DNA from: Kutzneria sp. CA-103260
GTDB lineage: Bacteria > Actinomycetota > Actinomycetes > Mycobacteriales > Pseudonocardiaceae
Reading direction: 5' to 3'
NCBI RefSeq assembly: GCF_018263855.1
Contig: NZ_CP073318.1
Span: forward strand, 8,618,001 to 8,682,000
DNA length: 64,000 nt
The stretch's first letter is position 1, and each line of letters starts with the position of its first letter. The position numbers and the translations under genes are program-made. The notes below the pieces were generated by a model. It made no database searches and was not told the DNA's origin. It saw only the letters and a list, made by a program, of their open reading frames with translations. Positions 44,533 to 52,663 of this stretch are shown piece after piece.

Positions 44533-45321
44533 ATGAGCCAGGCAACGTATCGGCCGCCGGCGCCCACCGCGGCGGAGCGGGCCCGGACGATCGCCGCGCG
44601 GGGTGGTCGGGCGGCCGTGCTGCCCGGTGCCGACGAGGCGACCGCCTCGGCGTCCCGCACAGTGCCGATGCTGCACCACGTGCACGCGAACGGGGTCGCC
44701 ACGCTCCTGTTCCGGGACAACGACCCGCTGGTCGAGCTGTCCCTACAGGCCCCGCGCGGCGAGCTCACCGGCATGCTCGAACTCGCCGACACCGCGCCGG
44801 TGCCGCTGCGGGAGCCGGTGCGCGGGCTGCTCTGGGTCACCGGCTGGCTGCGGGTTCTCGACGGCGAAGAGGCACGGGCGGCGGTGCTGGAGGTCGTCGA
44901 GGCCAAGCCCGACCCGCGGCTGCTCGACGCCGGCCATGGCGCTTCCGTGCTGCGCCTCATGCCCGCCTCCATGGTCGTCGCCGACGCCGAGGGCACCAGC
45001 TCCGTGCGGCCCAGCGAGTTCGGCGAGGCCGAGCCCGATCCGTTCTGCCAGCACGAAGACCAGTGGCTGCGCCATCTCGAGCTGTCCCACCGGGACGTCG
45101 TCGAACTGCTCAGCCGGCACCTGCCCGAGCACCTGCGCGGCGGTCACGTCCGCCCCCTCGGCCTGGACCGGCTCGGCCTGCGCCTGCGGGTCGAGGCCGT
45201 CGAGGGCGATCACGACGTGCGGATCGCCTTCGCGCACCCGGTGTCCACGCCGAAGGAGCTGTCCGGCGAGCTGCGCCGCCTGATGGGCTGCCCGTTCTTG
45301 ACACAGGTCCAGCGGGGCTAA
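44533..45321 (+). CDS. DUF2470 (HugZ-like) protein under iron-box control
   Basis: 262 residues: an N-terminal split-barrel-like part (about 40-150) and a C-terminal DUF2470 domain (about 180-258). The two-domain form resembles HugZ-type heme-utilisation proteins and the FMN-binding split barrel group. ATG 44533 has GGAGG six bases upstream. An IdeR-like box overlaps the promoter, consistent with a role in iron or heme acquisition when iron is scarce. Heme degradation is an inference; key heme-binding histidines cannot be assigned from sequence alone. Confidence 0.83.
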   Translation: MSQATYRPPAPTAAERARTIAARGGRAAVLPGADEATASASRTVPMLHHVHANGVATLLFRDNDPLVELSLQAPRGELTGMLELADTAPVPLREPVRGLLWVTGWLRVLDGEEARAAVLEVVEAKPDPRLLDAGHGASVLRLMPASMVVADAEGTSSVRPSEFGEAEPDPFCQHEDQWLRHLELSHRDVVELLSRHLPEHLRGGHVRPLGLDRLGLRLRVEAVEGDHDVRIAFAHPVSTPKELSGELRRLMGCPFLTQVQRG

Positions 45322-45338
45322 CCGGTACCACTGTGCTT

Positions 45339-45420
45339 ATGCCGCGCGTTCCGCGCGGGGCTCGGCCCCTTGTGGGCCGATGCCTTGCCCTTGCCGGATT
45401 AAGCATCGGCGGGGCCTCGC
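45339..45420 (+). repeat. multi-hairpin repeat element, copy B
   Basis: 82-base plus-strand copy of the element also found, inverted, at 37211-37358. It keeps CCGCGCG/CGCGCGG and GGCCC/GGGCC hairpins and the outer stem GCCGATGC/GCATCGGC. Relative to copy A one stem pair changes from G-C to A-T with pairing preserved. It lacks about 66 internal bases of copy A. It starts 18 bases after the DUF2470 stop, so it could also end that transcript. Confidence 0.75.
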
Positions 45421-45455
45421 GACCAGGTGGCAGAGGGCCAGTAGCGTCGGCACAC

Positions 45456-46262
45456 ATGGCGAGCACTTTGCGCAGCTGGCTGGCCCCGGCGCGGGTCGTG
45501 GACGATCCGATCACGGATCCGGCGGAGCGGCGTGGCTACACGTGGGAGCTGCTGATCGTCTTCAGCGCGACGCTCGGCCTGTCCGGGCTGCGCAGCCTGA
45601 TCTCGCTGCTCAACGCGCTGCTCCAGCCCAAGCCGCTGAACCAGCAGAGCGTGGCGCTGAACGTGCAGCAGGCCACCGTCAGCCTGCTCGACCTGCTCGC
45701 GCAGCTGGCCGGCGTGCTGCAACTGCTGGCCTGGGGCGGGCTCGGGGCGTACCTGCTGTGGCGGGCGGGCATTGGGCCCCGGCTGGTCGGGCTGGACCGC
45801 ACGCGGCCGGGCAAGGACCTGCTCGCCGGCTGCGGGCTGGCCGCGCTGATCGGCATTCCCGGGCTGGGCTTCTACTTCCTGACCAGGGCGATCGGCATCA
45901 ACCTGAACGTGGTGCCGTCCGCGCTGGGCGACACCTGGTGGCGGGTGCCGGTGCTGATCCTGTCCGCGTTCGGCAACGCGTGGGCCGAGGAGTCGCTGGT
46001 CGTCGGCTATCTGATCACGCGGCTGCGCAAGTTCGGCTGGGGCGAGAACACGTCCCTGGTCACCGCGGCCGTGCTGCGCGGGTCGTACCACCTGTACCAG
46101 GGCTTCGGCGGCTTCCTCGGCAACATCGTGCTCGGACTGGTGTTCGGCCGGGTCTGGCAGCGGTTCAACCGGCTGTGGGCGCTGGTGATCGCCCACACCA
46201 TCCTCGACATCGTCTCGTTCGTCGGCTACGCGCTGCTGAAGGGCCTCATACCCGGGCTGTAG
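45456..46262 (+). CDS. CPBP-family intramembrane protease
   Basis: 268 residues, about seven membrane segments. The CPBP/Abi motifs are present: EE in NAWAEESLVVGYL (motif 1), the histidine in GSYHLYQGFGGF (motif 2) and AHTILD (motif 3), supplying the glutamate/histidine active site of Rce1-like glutamic proteases. ATG 45456 follows a GGCA-rich stretch with no strong ribosome site. Substrate unknown. It stands alone between the hairpin repeat and the arginine deiminase gene. Confidence 0.9.
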   Translation: MASTLRSWLAPARVVDDPITDPAERRGYTWELLIVFSATLGLSGLRSLISLLNALLQPKPLNQQSVALNVQQATVSLLDLLAQLAGVLQLLAWGGLGAYLLWRAGIGPRLVGLDRTRPGKDLLAGCGLAALIGIPGLGFYFLTRAIGINLNVVPSALGDTWWRVPVLILSAFGNAWAEESLVVGYLITRLRKFGWGENTSLVTAAVLRGSYHLYQGFGGFLGNIVLGLVFGRVWQRFNRLWALVIAHTILDIVSFVGYALLKGLIPGL

Positions 46263-46397
46263 CCAACAACAGATCGATGGTCGCGAGCTTGATTTGTTTA
46301 ACAGATAGCTGCTTGGACCGTCGTTCTGTTTCTGAAATCGCCGTCACACCCGGTTGAGGGGCGACAAATCCACTGTCGCGTGGTTACCCTCGGGGCT

Positions 46398-47630
46398 GTG
46401 ACCTCAGACATCAGTTCTGCCACGGACTTCACGCCGACGCCTCGGGTCGACAGCGAGGTCGGGCCGCTGCGCACGGTGCTGCTGCACCGGCCCGGCCTGG
46501 AACTGAAGCGGCTGACCCCGCGCAACAACGACCAGCTGCTGTTCGACGGCATCCCCTGGGTCGGCCGGGCCCAGGAGGAGCACGACGCGTTCGCCGAGAC
46601 GCTGCGCTCGCGCGGCGTCGAGGTGCTGCTGTTGGCCGACCTGCTGCGGACCGCGCTGGAGGACCAGCGGGCCCGGGCGGCCGGCGTCTACGCCGCCGTG
46701 GAGGAGCGGGAGCTCGGCATCGACCTGGCCGACGCGCTCCGGTCGCACCTGTCCACGCTGGCCCCGCCGGAGCTGGCCACCGTGCTGATGGCCGGCATGA
46801 CCTTCGAGGAGCTGCCGGCCAGCGAGGGCGCGTCACTGGTGCGGCACATGCACCAGCCGCACGACTTCGCCATCGCGCCGCTGCCCAACCTGCTGTTCAC
46901 CCGCGACTCCTCGGCCTGGGTCTCCGACCGGGTGGCCGTGTCGTCGCTGGTGATGCCGGCCCGCCGCCGCGAGTCGTCGATCACCGACCTGATCTACGCC
47001 TACCACCCGCGGTTCGCCAAGACCTCCCGTGCCTACGGCGCGCACTCCGCCCCGCTGGAGGGCGGCGACGTGCTGCTGCTGTCGCAGGGCGTGCTGGCCA
47101 TCGGGGTTGGCGAGCGCACCACGCCGGCCGGCGCCGAGTCCTTCGCCCGCTCGGTCTTCCTGGACGGGCTCGCGCACACCGTGCTGGCCGTGCCGATCGC
47201 CCAGGAGCGCGCCACCATGCACCTGGACACCGTGTGCACCATGGTCGACCGGGACGCCGTGGTGATGTACCCCGCCATCCGCGACTCGCTGTCCGCCTTC
47301 ACGCTGCGGCCCGACGGCGCCGGCGGCGTCACCGTGGACGGTCCGTCGCCGTTCCTGTCCGCCGCGGCGGCCGCGATGGGCATCGACCGGCTGCGTGTGA
47401 TCGACACCGGCCTCGACGCCGTGACCGCGGAACGCGAGCAGTGGGACGACGGCAACAACACACTGGCCGTCGCGCCCGGCGTTGTCGTCGCATACGAGCG
47501 AAATGTCGAAACCAACGCCCGCTTGGAGGACGCCGGTATCGAGGTGCTGCGGATCAGCGGATCCGAGCTGGGCTCGGGTCGCGGCGGCCCACGCTGCATG
47601 TCCTGCCCGGTGCTGCGGGATTCGCTGTAA
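46398..47630 (+). CDS. arcA: arginine deiminase
   Basis: About 410 residues. Guanidino-hydrolase fold with TVLLHRPGLELKRLTP, FTRDSSAWV, HLDTVCTMVDRD and the C-terminal nucleophile Cys in GGPRCMSCP, about ten residues from the end. It converts arginine to citrulline and ammonia. No arcB/arcC or antiporter gene lies beside it, so it may serve arginine breakdown or acid/ammonia balance rather than the full ATP-forming pathway. GTG 46398 is chosen; GTG 46380 would add six residues. Confidence 0.94.
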   Translation: MTSDISSATDFTPTPRVDSEVGPLRTVLLHRPGLELKRLTPRNNDQLLFDGIPWVGRAQEEHDAFAETLRSRGVEVLLLADLLRTALEDQRARAAGVYAAVEERELGIDLADALRSHLSTLAPPELATVLMAGMTFEELPASEGASLVRHMHQPHDFAIAPLPNLLFTRDSSAWVSDRVAVSSLVMPARRRESSITDLIYAYHPRFAKTSRAYGAHSAPLEGGDVLLLSQGVLAIGVGERTTPAGAESFARSVFLDGLAHTVLAVPIAQERATMHLDTVCTMVDRDAVVMYPAIRDSLSAFTLRPDGAGGVTVDGPSPFLSAAAAAMGIDRLRVIDTGLDAVTAEREQWDDGNNTLAVAPGVVVAYERNVETNARLEDAGIEVLRISGSELGSGRGGPRCMSCPVLRDSL

Positions 47631-47648
47631 GAAAAAAATACGCACGAA

Positions 47649-47661
47649 TGGAGTAACTCCA
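47649..47661. repeat. short inverted repeat upstream of aldo/keto reductase gene
   Basis: TGGAGTAACTCCA, six-base perfect arms around one A, 50 bases before the reductase start and 18 bases after the arcA stop. It could be a regulator site of the reductase promoter or a minor hairpin. No T-run follows. Confidence 0.35.
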
Positions 47662-47710
47662 GGGGCAGGATGGAAAAGCAAGCCATTCACGCCACTGGTG
47701 GGAGTCCATT

Positions 47711-48757
47711 GTGGAGTATCGAAAGCTCGGCGGTAGCGGCTGCTCGGTGTCCGCGCTCGCGCTCGGCACCATGACCTTCGGTCGCGAGACCGACGAGGAC
47801 GGCTCGTTCGCGCAGCTCGACGCGTTCGCGGCCGAGGGTGGGACGCTGATCGACACGGCGGACGTGTACTCCGGCGGCGTCTCGGAGACGATCGTCGGCA
47901 AGTGGCTGGCGTCGCGGCCGAACGAGGTCACCGACCGGGTGGTGATCGCGACCAAGGGCCGGTTCCCGACCGACGCGAGCGACCCGAACGCGGTCGGGCT
48001 GTCCCGCCGGCACCTGGACCAGGCGCTCACCGCGTCACTGCGCCGGCTCGGTGTCGAATCGATCGACCTGTACCAGGTGCACGCCTGGGACCCGCACACT
48101 CCGATCGCCGAGACGCTGGAGTTCCTGGACAACGCGGTGCGGACCGGCAAGATCCGCTACTACGGCCTGTCCAACTTCCTGGGCTGGCAGGTGCAGAAGG
48201 CCGTCGACGTGGCCGAGGCTCGCGGCTTCGTCAAGCCGGTCACGCTTCAGCCGCAGTACAACCTGCTCAGCCGGGAGATCGAGTGGGAGATCGTGCCCGC
48301 GTGTGAGTCCACCGACCTGGGCCTGCTGCCCTGGTCGCCGCTGGCCGGCGGGGTGCTGACCGGCAAGTACCAGCGGGACGCCGACGCACCGGCCGACACC
48401 CGACTGGCCAACGCCGGATCGCGGAGCTTCTTCGCGCAGCGCAACGCCGCGCAGCGGACCTGGGACGTGATCGAGACCGTGCGGGCGATCGCCGCCGAGC
48501 GTGAGATCAGCGCCGCCCAGGTGGCGCTGGCCTGGGTGAAGGGCCGGCCACAGGTCACCTCCGTGATCATCGGCGCCCGCACGCAGGAGCAGTTCGCCGA
48601 CAACATGGCCGCGGCCGACCTCGTCCTGTCCGACAAGGAGATGGAGCGGCTGAACACCGCGAGCGAGGTGCCGGTCGACTACCCGTACGGCGGCATGGCG
48701 CTGCTCCAGCGCAGCCGGCAGATCGAGGGCGGCTGGGGTCCCGGCTGGGGACGCTGA
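47711..48757 (+). CDS. aldo/keto reductase (potassium-channel beta-subunit-like)
   Basis: 348-residue NADPH-dependent (alpha/beta)8 reductase. Catalytic tetrad members are visible: Asp and Tyr in LIDTADVYSGG, Lys in IATKGRF and His in YQVHAWDP. The NADPH motif VIIGARTQEQFADN is near the C-terminus. The natural substrate is unknown. The GTG at 47711 begins MEYRKLGGSG, as in related enzymes. Confidence 0.93.
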   Translation: MEYRKLGGSGCSVSALALGTMTFGRETDEDGSFAQLDAFAAEGGTLIDTADVYSGGVSETIVGKWLASRPNEVTDRVVIATKGRFPTDASDPNAVGLSRRHLDQALTASLRRLGVESIDLYQVHAWDPHTPIAETLEFLDNAVRTGKIRYYGLSNFLGWQVQKAVDVAEARGFVKPVTLQPQYNLLSREIEWEIVPACESTDLGLLPWSPLAGGVLTGKYQRDADAPADTRLANAGSRSFFAQRNAAQRTWDVIETVRAIAAEREISAAQVALAWVKGRPQVTSVIIGARTQEQFADNMAAADLVLSDKEMERLNTASEVPVDYPYGGMALLQRSRQIEGGWGPGWGR

Positions 48758-48781
48758 TCCCGATGCTGTCCCGGTTCGTCC

Positions 48782-49594
48782 TCAGCGGGCGAGCCGGGGC
48801 AACAGCGCCGAGGCCACCGCGATGCCCAGCACCGCCGTGCCCACCAGCACCGCGAAGTCCAGCGGCAGCGACGCCGGTGTGCCCAACAGCAGGCCCCGCA
48901 ACGCGTCCACCTCGTAGCTCAGCGGGTTCACGTGGTTGAGCACCTGGAGCCACCCCGGCATCAGGTCCACCGGATACAGCGCGTTCGAGGCGAAGAACAG
49001 CGGCATCGTGATCGCCTGGCCGATGCCCATCAGCCTTTCGCGGCTCATCACGATGCCCGCGATCGTGATCGACAGGCAGCAGAAGAACGCCGACCCCAAC
49101 ACCACCACGACCAGAACACCCAGCAGTTTCAGCGGATTCGCCGTCAGCGACACACCCAGGATCGCCGACAGCACCAGCACCACCACCGCCTGCGCGATGG
49201 CCCTGATGCCGGCCGCGAACGCCTTGCCGGCGATCAGCGCCGACCTCGGCGTCGGCGTCACCATCAGCTTCGACAGCACGCCCGCGTCGCGCTCCCAGAT
49301 GATCTGGATGCCGTAGAAGATCGACACGAACAGCGCCGACTGGGCCAGGATGCCCGGCGCCAGATAGTCCAGGTACGGCAGGTTGCCGGTCGGGATCACC
49401 CGCAGCCGGGTGAAGGTCTCGCCGAAGATCAGCAGCCACAGGGCCGGCTGGATCGCCCTGGTGATCAGCTCGGTCCGGTCATGCCGCAGCTTCTGCAGCT
49501 CGATCAGGCACATCGTGCCGATCCGGTTGAGCAGCAACACCGGCAGCGCCGGGCCGCTCGCGCCGGCCGGCCGTTCAGTGGTCGCGGCGGTCAT
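48782..49594 (-). CDS. ABC-2 type transporter permease
   Basis: 270 residues with six membrane segments and the ABC-2 signature region (GIQIIWERDAGVLSKLMVTPTPRSALIAGK). This is the DrrB/NodJ-like permease type used for export of drugs, lipids or polyketides. It follows the ATPase gene by 27 bases. Together with the MarR gene it makes a regulator-exporter unit. The substrate is unknown. Confidence 0.9.
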   Translation of the reverse strand: MTAATTERPAGASGPALPVLLLNRIGTMCLIELQKLRHDRTELITRAIQPALWLLIFGETFTRLRVIPTGNLPYLDYLAPGILAQSALFVSIFYGIQIIWERDAGVLSKLMVTPTPRSALIAGKAFAAGIRAIAQAVVVLVLSAILGVSLTANPLKLLGVLVVVVLGSAFFCCLSITIAGIVMSRERLMGIGQAITMPLFFASNALYPVDLMPGWLQVLNHVNPLSYEVDALRGLLLGTPASLPLDFAVLVGTAVLGIAVASALLPRLAR

Positions 49595-49621
49595 GCCCGC
49601 CTCCCTTCGAATTCGGCGCAG

Positions 49622-50428
49622 CTAGCCAAGGCGCCGGGCCGTTCGCCTGGTCGCGCGGATCTCCCGCATGCCCTTGGCCGCCTCGCCGTCCAGGTCGCCG
49701 CCGGTGCTGACGCGGAACACGTCGTCCAGCGTCGCGTCCGGGCCCAGCGCCGCCCGCAGCTCGGCCGGCGTGCCCATGTCGGTGAGCTTTCCCTTGTGCA
49801 TCAACGCGATCCGGTCGCAGAACTCGTCCGCTTCGTCCATGTAGTGCGTGGTCACCAGCACCGTCATGCCGGTCTCCTCGCGCACCTGCTGGATCCGTTC
49901 CCAGACGCCCGCGCGGCCGATCGGGTCGAGGCCGATGGTCGGCTCGTCCAGCACCAGCAGCCGGGGCGCGCTGACCAGGGCCTGCGCCAGCTCCAGCCGG
50001 CGGATCATGCCGCCCGAGTACGTGCCCGCCTGCCGATCCGCGACGTCCAGCAGCCCGACCGAGTCCAGCGACGCGTCCACTTTGGACACCCGCTCCCGGC
50101 GCGGCACGTCGAACAGCCGCGCGAACAGCGCCACGTTCTCCCGGCCGGTCAGCGTGGCATCGGCCGAGAGTTGTTGCGGCACATAGCCGATCAGCCGACG
50201 CACGGCCATCGTGCCGCGGGCCACGTCCCGGCCGAACACCGTGATCCGGCCCGGCGGCGAGGGCAGCAGTGTGGTGATCATCCGGATCGTCGTCGTCTTG
50301 CCCGCGCCGTTCGGCCCCAGCAGGCCGAACACCTCGCCCGCGCGGACGTCCAAGTCCACGCCGTCCACCGCCACCGTGTCGCCGAAGGCGTGCCGGACAT
50401 CCGTGCAGCTGACCGCCAGCTCCGTCAT
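49622..50428 (-). CDS. ABC transporter ATP-binding protein (DrrA-like)
   Basis: 268 residues: Walker A GLLGPNGAGKTT, Q-loop YVPQQLS, signature YSGGMIRRLELAQAL, Walker B LLVLDEPTIGLDP and H-loop VTTHYMDEAD. The C-terminal extension after residue 225 matches DrrA-type exporters. ATG 50428 overlaps the MarR stop by four bases (ATGA). It pairs with the adjacent ABC-2 permease for efflux. Confidence 0.94.
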   Translation of the reverse strand: MTELAVSCTDVRHAFGDTVAVDGVDLDVRAGEVFGLLGPNGAGKTTTIRMITTLLPSPPGRITVFGRDVARGTMAVRRLIGYVPQQLSADATLTGRENVALFARLFDVPRRERVSKVDASLDSVGLLDVADRQAGTYSGGMIRRLELAQALVSAPRLLVLDEPTIGLDPIGRAGVWERIQQVREETGMTVLVTTHYMDEADEFCDRIALMHKGKLTDMGTPAELRAALGPDATLDDVFRVSTGGDLDGEAAKGMREIRATRRTARRLG

Positions 50429-50868
50429 GCGCCCGCCCCTTCCTCGCCCAGCTCGGCCAGCAGCTTTCGCAGCGCCGGCAGGGCGTTCTCGATCGCCGCC
50501 ACCTCGTCCTCGTCCAGCTCCCGGAGCGCCCCCGCCACCAGCTTCGTGCGCTCCGCCCGCCACGCCGCCTGCCGCTTGACCGCCGCCGGCGTCAGATACA
50601 GCCGCGCCGCCCGCCGGTCGTTCGGGTCCGTCTCCCGGCGCAGCAGCTCCTTGTCGATCAGCTGATTCACCAGCGTGCTCACCGTGTTGCCGGCCAGATG
50701 CAGCTCCTTGGCCGCCGCCGCCACCCCGATCCCCGGGCTCAGCCGCACCACCCGCAGCAGCTCCGTCTGCGCCCCCCGCAACCTCGGCCCCGGCTGCCGC
50801 GCCTGCAACCGGCGTCGCACCACCCGCTTCAGCCCCATCACCGTGGCCATCAGCTCATCAGCGATCAC
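50425..50868 (-). CDS. MarR-family regulator of the ABC exporter
   Basis: 147 residues with a winged helix: RGAQTELLRVVRLSPGIGVAAAAKELHLAGNTVSTLVNQLIDKELLRRETDPNDRRA, the D-x-R-x(3) wing (DPNDRRAARL) being typical. It is the first gene of the regulator-ATPase-permease operon, and a 13-bp palindrome lies 14 bases upstream, so autorepression with induction by the exported compound is likely. GTG 50868 is the start. Confidence 0.9.
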   Translation of the reverse strand: MIADELMATVMGLKRVVRRRLQARQPGPRLRGAQTELLRVVRLSPGIGVAAAAKELHLAGNTVSTLVNQLIDKELLRRETDPNDRRAARLYLTPAAVKRQAAWRAERTKLVAGALRELDEDEVAAIENALPALRKLLAELGEEGAGA

Positions 50869-50881
50869 CCTCCGAATGTAC

Positions 50882-50894
50882 CTCTTATTAAGAG
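50882..50894. promoter_or_regulatory. probable MarR operator
   Basis: Perfect 13-bp palindrome CTCTTATTAAGAG, A/T-rich in a GC-rich background, 14 bases ahead of the marR start. A further half-site TAAGAG follows at 50905-50910. Such positioning is typical of MarR autoregulation. It may also affect the divergent gene at 50995. Confidence 0.65.
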
Positions 50895-50994
50895 CTAATC
50901 CGAGTAAGAGTTTCCTGGGACGTGAGCGCTTTCACTCGAACGTGTTGTCGATTTCAGAGGTCTACGCTTGCCGGTTGACCAGCAAGGGGACCAG

Positions 50995-51573
50995 GTGGGG
51001 ATCTACGCGCACATCGACGAGACCGGCACACGGTTGCCTGACGGCCGCCGGCTCTACGGGTTGGCGGCCGTCTTGACAGCGACGGCCGACCACGCACTCG
51101 TGTCCGAGACAACGACCGGGCTGCTCTTGCCCAGACAGCGCTGGCTCCATCACTACGACGAGACCCACGACCGCCGGGTCAAGATCGCCGAAGCGCTGGC
51201 CCCGCTGCCGTTGATCGGCACGATCTTCCTGATCACGCCAACCGATCGGAACCGGCAGGAGCAAGCAAGGGCCAAGCTGCTCGTCGAGCTGCTTCCCCAT
51301 CTTCAACACACAGAGGGGGCGACGCGTGTAGTCGTGGAATCGCGCCAAGCCGGCGATCGGCACGACCGGCGTGTGCGCGATCGCCTTCGGCGGTCGCACC
51401 GAATCGACGCGGCCATGCCGGTCGACCACAAGGTGAAGGATGCCGACCCCGGCCTGTGGGTCGCGGACTTCATCGCGGGCGCCTACATAGCAGCGCAACA
51501 TCACGACGAACCCGAGCCGTGGGACATTCTCTGCGCGGCGCACGTCATCGAGGTCCGTCACGTGCCCGAATAG
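50995..51573 (+). CDS. DUF3800-like protein of unknown function
   Basis: 192 residues. The start IYAHIDETG with a strand-helix pattern, a middle VVVESRQAGDRH and the C-terminal DHKVKDADPGLWVADFIAGAY resemble DUF3800, an RNase H-like group with acidic residues (D-E near the N-terminus, E in the middle, D in the final helix). Nuclease activity is inference. GTG 50995 is preferred because AAGGGG lies a few bases upstream; TTG 50968 is possible. Divergent from marR, and followed by two hairpin repeats. Confidence 0.6.
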   Translation: MGIYAHIDETGTRLPDGRRLYGLAAVLTATADHALVSETTTGLLLPRQRWLHHYDETHDRRVKIAEALAPLPLIGTIFLITPTDRNRQEQARAKLLVELLPHLQHTEGATRVVVESRQAGDRHDRRVRDRLRRSHRIDAAMPVDHKVKDADPGLWVADFIAGAYIAAQHHDEPEPWDILCAAHVIEVRHVPE

Positions 51574-51632
51574 CGCGAAACCCGGGTGCCCACGACAACG
51601 CGGGATACCCGGGTCCACTTCCGGACGCGTCC
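51574..51632. repeat. hairpin direct repeat, copy 1
   Basis: Begins right after the stop codon of the upstream gene. Outer sequence CGCGAAACCCGGG and ACCCGGGTCCACTTCC is identical to copy 2 at 51708. Between them a 20-base core differs, yet in each copy can fold: CCCACG/CGCGGG here. The ACCCGGG blocks pair with each other, giving a two-stage hairpin. The tail GGACGCGTCC is palindromic. Confidence 0.75.
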
Positions 51633-51707
51633 GCAGACCGCCCGGCTTCATTGCCAGGATACCAGTCGTCGACCGCCTGAAGCCGCACCACAATCGGGTG
51701 ATCGGAA

Positions 51708-51766
51708 CGCGAAACCCGGGCTCCCGTCGTCCGGCGGGTCACCCGGGTCCACTTCCAAGCGCGCCC
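51708..51766. repeat. hairpin direct repeat, copy 2
   Basis: Same orientation as copy 1, 134 bases further on. Flanks of 13 and 16 bases are identical to copy 1; the 20-base core differs (CCCGTC/GGCGGG stem) but keeps pairing. The stretches around the repeats (51633-51707 and 51767-51893) show no open frame, regulatory consensus or T-run that I can support. Confidence 0.75.
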
Positions 51767-51893
51767 TAGGGCCGCTGGCTCTGTACCGAAACTAGCAGCA
51801 GGGACCACGACTGGGCTCCCCCGCGGTGAACCCTCGATGGGGTGAAGGGGTAAACATGGCGGCACGGCCGCCGAGAGAACGAGGAGCCATCGG

Positions 51894-52436
51894 GTGAGCG
51901 GTTTCATCCACTGGTACGAGAACGGCTGGTCGGCCGCTCGGGCCGACCGGACGGTCGCCAGGATCGAGTCACTGGGGCTGACGCTGTCCGATCCGCAGCA
52001 GCAGCGGGCGGGCCTGTTGCAGCGGCTGGCGCTGACGGACTGCGCGGCGGTGGACGTGGAGTACTGGCTGGACGAGGAGACGGCCCTGTACTGCCGGTTC
52101 CGCCGGGTGGGCGAGGACGTGGTGGCGCAGGAGTTCGACCTGGACGGCCTGTCCACTGTGGAGCAGCAGCAGCTGGTGGCAGGCATCGTCGAGCTGTTCA
52201 GCGAGGACGCGGCCAACACGGTGGGCTTCGTGGTGGACCGGTCGGGCAGCTCGCAGGACGTGGAGTGGGACGACGTGGTGCTGGGCCTGCCGAGGATCGT
52301 GACGGTCCGGCCGGACACGCTGGCCCTGCCGGCGGAGCTGGTGGACCGGCTGCACCCGGAGCTGACCCGGCTGACGGGGCGGCCGCTGGGCGCCCTGATG
52401 CTGTTCGACCGGGTGAACGCGGGGGCTCCGGCCTGA
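51894..52436 (+). CDS. protein of unknown function
   Basis: 180 residues, acidic and soluble: FIHWYENGWSAARADRTVARIESLGL at the start, then VDVEYWLDEETALYCRFRRVGEDVVAQEFDLDGLS and a C-terminal helix-rich half ending in ALMLFDRVNAG. No signal peptide, membrane segment or known motif. GTG 51894 is preceded by GAGGAG. It is monocistronic, as the next gene lies 227 bases away beyond a DnaA-box cluster. Confidence 0.7.
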   Translation: MSGFIHWYENGWSAARADRTVARIESLGLTLSDPQQQRAGLLQRLALTDCAAVDVEYWLDEETALYCRFRRVGEDVVAQEFDLDGLSTVEQQQLVAGIVELFSEDAANTVGFVVDRSGSSQDVEWDDVVLGLPRIVTVRPDTLALPAELVDRLHPELTRLTGRPLGALMLFDRVNAGAPA

Positions 52437-52437
52437 G

Positions 52438-52589
52438 TTGTCCACAGCCGGTGGGTAACCGCCGTGCACAGCGAGCCCCGGTGTGGAAGCGTCCAAAGGC
52501 GCAGCTCACCGGGGTTTTCACGATCTGGGCACGATTGCTGTCCACCGGCTGTCACCAGGTTGTCCACAACTATCCCCAGGTTGTCCACA
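52438..52589. promoter_or_regulatory. DnaA-box cluster 1
   Basis: Three perfect TTGTCCACA boxes at 52438-52446, 52560-52568 and 52581-52589, all plus strand, plus a degenerate CTATCCCCA at 52570-52578. TTGTCCACA is the high-GC actinobacterial DnaA box. The cluster occupies the gap before the ferritin gene. No dnaA, dnaN or AT-rich unwinding region is near, so it is not an origin. Confidence 0.65.
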
Positions 52590-52663
52590 GGACCTCACCA
52601 GGGCGGGGGACAACCGGCTCGGCTACCGATTTGTCATGGGCCGTTCGAGGTACCGTTCTTGAC

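Noticed and set aside
51574..51766. CRISPR array
   Set aside because: Only two repeats of 59 bases with 75 bases between, self-folding, and no cas genes.
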